Below are positions 60,037 to 64,000 of a stretch of 64,000 bases of DNA, piece by piece. Origin of the DNA: Vesta saturnalis (lineage: Eukaryota > Arthropoda > Insecta > Coleoptera > Lampyridae); the NCBI GenBank assembly GCA_036346205.1, contig JARFJB010001987.1:127001-191000 (forward strand), read 5' to 3'. Below the pieces are notes generated by a model. That model saw nothing but the letters and a program-made list of their open reading frames with translations. It ran no database searches and had not been told where the DNA came from. A program made the position numbers and the translations under genes. Numbering within the stretch: the first letter of the stretch is position 1; each line of letters starts with the position of its first letter.

Positions 60037-60495
60037 AGTTTGAAAGTAACATTTGTAATATTTGTACGGCAGAAATTTCACAATGTACTTTTAAATAAAG
60101 ATCCTCAATATCTTTACGTGTGATGCATGTTAAATTTTTTTTTTTGGTTAATATTAGTGATCCACCGTGTATTGTATTTTTACGAAAATGCGATACTACA
60201 TTATAATCTCTATAACCACAAAATTCACGATTTCGTCTGCACTTAAAAAATGCTCAGAAAGGCTGATACTGTCAAAATTTGAATTTTTGCTTTCAATAAA
60301 TGCTTCAAATTCGAGAATTTTTTTTCCTAATGTGTATAACATTAAAAGAAAAACGTTTACTGGATGGTTTTACATTGTACTTATTCTTTACACGTGCACT
60401 GGAAGTTGGGTAAACTAGACTAAAAAAGGCTTCACACAGACACCTTTGCCTTGAGGATCGATAGTTTTATTTGCATTCATAGAATAATCGTTTTT
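60037..60495. other. Unassigned stretch
   Basis: AT-rich with an 83-codon plus-strand frame (60167-60418) that has no recognisable features. Confidence 0.4.
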
Positions 60496-60885
60496 TTAAT
60501 ACCGAGTGCATTTTGTTGGTAACTGATTATTTTTTATTCTAATTAAGTCACATTCCTGTTGTAACGTTTCCACTGATTTAGTTATATCATTTAATCGAGT
60601 TATAATTTCTACATTTAGTTCAGGTTTTTCATTATCGCACTTACGTTTTGTCGCATTATTACCGATGCACGTATTGCATATAAATTTTAAATGTTCACTT
60701 TCAAGTAGCACTGCCGTTTCAGTTCTTTTAATTTTATACAGCACATGATAACTATCGTTACAAATAAAAAAATTTACAATTTTATCACTATTTTTAAATG
60801 AGGTGTTACAAGATTTACACAACCCGTTTAGAAGGCAGCCATATTTATTGGACATTACTTTGCATTTTGACGGGTTTAGCTTCAT
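60496..60885 (-). CDS. Zinc-finger ORF of retroelement ORF1 type
   Basis: A 129-codon frame on the minus strand. CLLNGLCKSC, then FFICNDSYHVLY and LKFICNTCIG give the cysteine/histidine spacing of a PHD-like finger found in the ORF1 proteins of some insect non-LTR retrotransposons. A following segment (ELNVEIITRLNDITKSVETL) looks like a coiled coil. The frame stops soon after, so the protein is short or truncated. No reverse transcriptase is found next to it. A host PHD protein fragment is the alternative. Confidence 0.45.
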   Translation of the reverse strand: MKLNPSKCKVMSNKYGCLLNGLCKSCNTSFKNSDKIVNFFICNDSYHVLYKIKRTETAVLLESEHLKFICNTCIGNNATKRKCDNEKPELNVEIITRLNDITKSVETLQQECDLIRIKNNQLPTKCTRY

Positions 60886-62425
60886 AAGAGTTTAAACTTT
60901 CACCATTTGACATTTTAATTAACGCTTTATTTAAGAAAAATGGTGTAATTATTTATATGTATATTTATTTGTTCTCAATCTTTTAGATAGTGTAACGGGA
61001 GCTTTCAAAAACATCAAAAGTTCGCGCTACATTATACTAGATTAGATATTGTTTTTCTGGATAAAGAAATGGTTATTGTTTATTTGTATTTGAATGTAAT
61101 TAATATTAAGATGAAAAACTTGAGTTTGTTTCATAAAGTCGTCTATATATTCAATTTGAAAATATTAATTTTTAAAGTAGTCGCATAAAATAAGCCATCG
61201 GAGTTGATATTGGTCGGTCGATTGACGCCGCGGCATAAGTGACATTGTATGGTCACGCTGCCCTATAAAGTGTGAAAATTACAAATAAGAATTAATTAAC
61301 GATGATAGGGAAGAAGTAGAAAACTACCTTCCTTAATACTAAAAAGTACAAATGTTGTCATTTGGCGATAATAAAAAGGTTGCGTAATAGTTTACAATAG
61401 CGTTTTAAGTGCGTGTTGAAAGTGTTCCAAATTGATGGTTTGATAGCGAGTGATAAATGTACAATAAGACAATCGACTCAATAGATCGGTATATAAAGTA
61501 TAATAACTAAAAAACATTGATAATGAAGGTATGGCCTTCCGTAGCTCGCTTGCAGTTTGTGGCGCACGCCGTTTATGATTAAAACTGAACAATTAAGTAA
61601 AAACCGTATAGTGTAAATATATCAAACAATTATTTACTAAAATCATTAATTGATGAAAGAAAATTAGAAGCGTATTCAGCTACACAAAAGTATAAGAAAA
61701 GATAAGGACCACAAAGGAGAACGGTTCCAGAATGCCGGCTAAGTGACAATCTCTAACCTATTTGAGGCTCCTTTAGCGATCAAAGGAACGCAACCATTAC
61801 ATCATCAGTTTTGCAATGAAAATAAGTAAGAACCCTTTTTGTTTATGTTAATAAACAAAACTTTTTTGTGTTTGATTTCTCGAAACTTCACATTTGGCTA
61901 CCACAATTAAACGAAAACAATCGTTTAATTCTGATAAAGATTTTATTTGGTATAATATGTTAGTTTTAAGAAGGTTATTATAGATTATAGGTTTGAGTTT
62001 ACATATGTTTGTAAACAACATATTGATGCATTTTCGTTCAGATTTAGAATTTAATTAAATTAGTATAACGTTTGATTTACTTGTATTGCTAAAGATCTTT
62101 AATACTACAAGTTTATACAAATATTGAAAATACAAATGCAAAAAGAAGTCAACTCAATAGGAATCCAGATAAATAAACACATCGAAATGAGCATAACTTT
62201 GGTCAATGATAACAGCAATCATTTCTTTATTTTAACTTTGAGCTAGCCGTCGCAACAAATTAAGAAAGGAATTAGTAAACGTAAATCTTCAAGTTCATTT
62301 ACTTAAACCCAAATTAATTAGCAAGCGAAGTAAAATTAACTAGTAAATGATCCAGTTACAAATTGAACCCTTTCAATTTTAATAAAACGCAATAAAAATA
62401 ATCACTTCAGTTTCACAATAACAAT
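60886..62425. other. Unassigned stretch
   Basis: No supported gene or repeat. A minus-strand frame at 61392-61592 is short and unrecognised. Confidence 0.4.
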
Positions 62426-62756
62426 ATGGAATTTTCTTCAATAATGTTGAAATTATCAAAAAGTTTAAAAGAACTCAAATCTTATTCTTTTGAGCGGGTT
62501 AAACAAAAAAAAGTAGTATCCAAGGGTACTACGCCCATTGCAACAGACACTCTGTCCTTCGTCACGTATAATGTGAAAGTGATAGAGGAGAGTAGGGAGG
62601 GTTCATACATTTTCAAATTTCCCACATCAAGCAACAGGTATGAGCTTATGTTTGCAACACTGGTTCACTGGATGATATTTATTATCTGTCTGCAGAAAGT
62701 ACGTTTGATAATTCTGCTTTTGTATGCTTCTCGTAAAATAATTGTTTACTTTGAAA
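62426..62756 (+). CDS. Candidate coding exon, unknown gene
   Basis: An ATG at 62426 opens MEFSSIMLKLSKSLKELKSY and runs 122 codons. A donor-like AAAAG|GTAAGG follows at 62758 and a second, CAG|GTATGAG, at 62638. The middle (ATDTLSFVTYNVKVIEESRE) looks like globular protein and the end is hydrophobic. No family is recognised. It could equally be a chance frame or a transposon fragment. Confidence 0.25.
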
Positions 62757-63063
62757 AGGTAAGGCAATTTATAAGAAATTCATCAACATTATGACATTTG
62801 CTTCAATGACGTCAGAAATGATATAGTTTTAGCTATAGTTTGATGTGAGAGACGTATGTTTGGTTAGGTTTTGCATTTATAAATCGCGTTTGTGTTGAAA
62901 ATTTTACATGAGGGAGAATTGATGCAACTTTGTCAGGGAGATTTGATACATGTATCAAGTCTCCCTCCCACTATAATACAGTATTAATTGAAAAATTAAT
63001 TTGTAAATATGCCTTTCCTATGGAAGAAAATAACCAACAGAGTTCCAGCTTCATCCTAATCGA

Positions 63064-63960
63064 ATGGAAAAAGCAGTGAAAGAAGTTGTGGCTGGTGGGA
63101 AACTCAGAACTACTGCTACAAAATACGGTATGGACAAGAATACATTTCGAAGGTACGTGTTTAAGTTCCAAGAGAAACTTTAAATGTTCTCAGATATATA
63201 ACCAAGAAACCAACAAAGAGAAGTGTTCAGAAAAATATCTATTAGACGCATAAAGAATGAATTATGGTCTAACGACAAAAGAAACACGTCAATTTGCATA
63301 TATGTATGCACTAGTCTCGGTCGTGCGACAGCTTTCAACAAACATACAATAGGAGAATTTTTTGAGCTACTGAGGGATGTATTAAATAGGCACGAATTTG
63401 GTCCAGATGCAATTTATAACTACGATGAAACTGGGGTTCAGACAGTACATAAACCCAGTAAGATTTTATCTCAAAAAAGACAGAAACAAGTCTCTAAGGC
63501 TACTTCTGGATAACGTGAAGAGACAGTAACAGTATGCTGTGCAATGAATGCTGCATTTAATTCAGTTCCTCCAATTTTCATTTTCCCCCGAGTAAGAGAG
63601 CAAGATTACATTACTAGGGGAGCTCTACCAGGGTCTAAAGCTATTACACATGTAAGTGGCTGGATGACGTCAGAAAATCTTGAAACTATTTGCTGCATTT
63701 TATAAAATTCGTTAAATGCAGTAAGGATAATAAAATTTTTTTTTGATTTTGCACAGTCATATCAGCCACATTTCACCTACAGTGCTTAATATATGCAAAA
63801 AAAATGGAATCGTAATGCTTATAATACCTCCACGTACCAGCCACCGTATACAGCCTTTGTACGTCTCAGTATATAAAACGCACACCAGAACTAAAACATT
63901 TACATTCAAAGACTCCCGAGGACATAAGATCTCTACCTAAGGCTCCACCTCGAATAAATC
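63064..63960 (+). pseudogene. Pogo/Tigger-like (Jerky-type) transposase relic
   Basis: The first piece (63064-63183) is a psq-type helix-turn-helix: MEKAVKEVVAGGKLRTTATK then YGMDKNTFRRYVFKFQEK. The second (63223-63513) is the start of the DDE domain with AIYNYDETGVQTVHKPSKIL, where the first Asp is kept. PPIFIFPRVREQDYITRGAL and SGWMTSENL follow after a stop. The later piece (63743-63940) has HSHISHISPTVLNICKKNGI, where the second Asp is not readable, and SHRIQPLYVSVYK, where the usual PLDV has become PLYV, so the third Asp is lost. Stops and frameshifts occur between the pieces. The sequence runs to the window edge. Confidence 0.85.
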
Positions 63961-64000
63961 GCACCCGCGGAAGAAAAGCTATCAAAACAAAAGTACTCAC

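Overview
This window looks like a repeat-rich insect nuclear genome, possibly a beetle. The evidence is short introns of about 45-55 bp with canonical GT-AG borders, and an insect-type mix of transposons. There are no bacterial operons and no tRNA or rRNA genes that I could recognise. No species can be named from the sequence alone.

The only clear host gene is a 13-exon M1-family aminopeptidase (aminopeptidase N-like, + strand, 2481-12229). Its exons join in a consistent phase into a 922-residue protein with signal peptide, GGMEN, HELSH-x18-E and the catalytic tyrosine. Intron 7 is 6.2 kb and full of old retroelement debris: two inverted Penelope-like fragments, a non-LTR reverse transcriptase and an LTR-element integrase. 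Upstream lie diverged repeats and a 1070-bp element with about 240-bp inverted repeats.

From about 12.27 to 47.69 kb I read a stack of nested insertions. The outermost layer is a fold-back element that starts about 40 bp after the aminopeptidase stop codon and ends near 47,687. Its left arm is interrupted first by a 3.4-kb jockey/I-like LINE (12318-15711, flanked by GACAC) and then by a Gypsy-like LTR retrotransposon (15802-43735, TG...CA ends, flanked by CTTG/TTTG). Within or beside the Gypsy remains sit a MULE pseudogene split by a piggyBac element (TTAA duplicated), an apparently intact DUF4817/mariner-like transposase with one small intron, a Crypton-like tyrosine recombinase relic, a YqaJ-type nuclease relic, a second fold-back element inserted in the Gypsy reverse transcriptase (28914-34548, 1.8-kb arms, 6-bp target duplication CAAAAT), a third fold-back copy (about 35.9-40.6 kb) and the 5' end of another LINE.

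The fold-back family is the most interesting item. At the recognisable intact ends the copies begin AGTAGTA. The best-preserved ends carry a CRE-like TGACGTCA next to a PHO/YY1-like AAGATGGCGGC motif, followed by CACGTG-containing subterminal repeats and long tandem-repeat arms. The centre holds a palindrome and a small acidic/basic open reading frame. The 6-bp duplication and AG ends recall Maverick/Polinton elements, but no Polinton gene is visible, so the class is open.

From 47.7 to 64 kb the sequence is AT-rich and mostly unassigned. It holds a 680-bp hexanucleotide minisatellite, a mariner transposase relic, a 1.0-kb inverted-repeat element with an internal duplication, a zinc-finger ORF of retroelement type, two candidate first exons, and a pogo/Tigger-like transposase relic running off the right edge.
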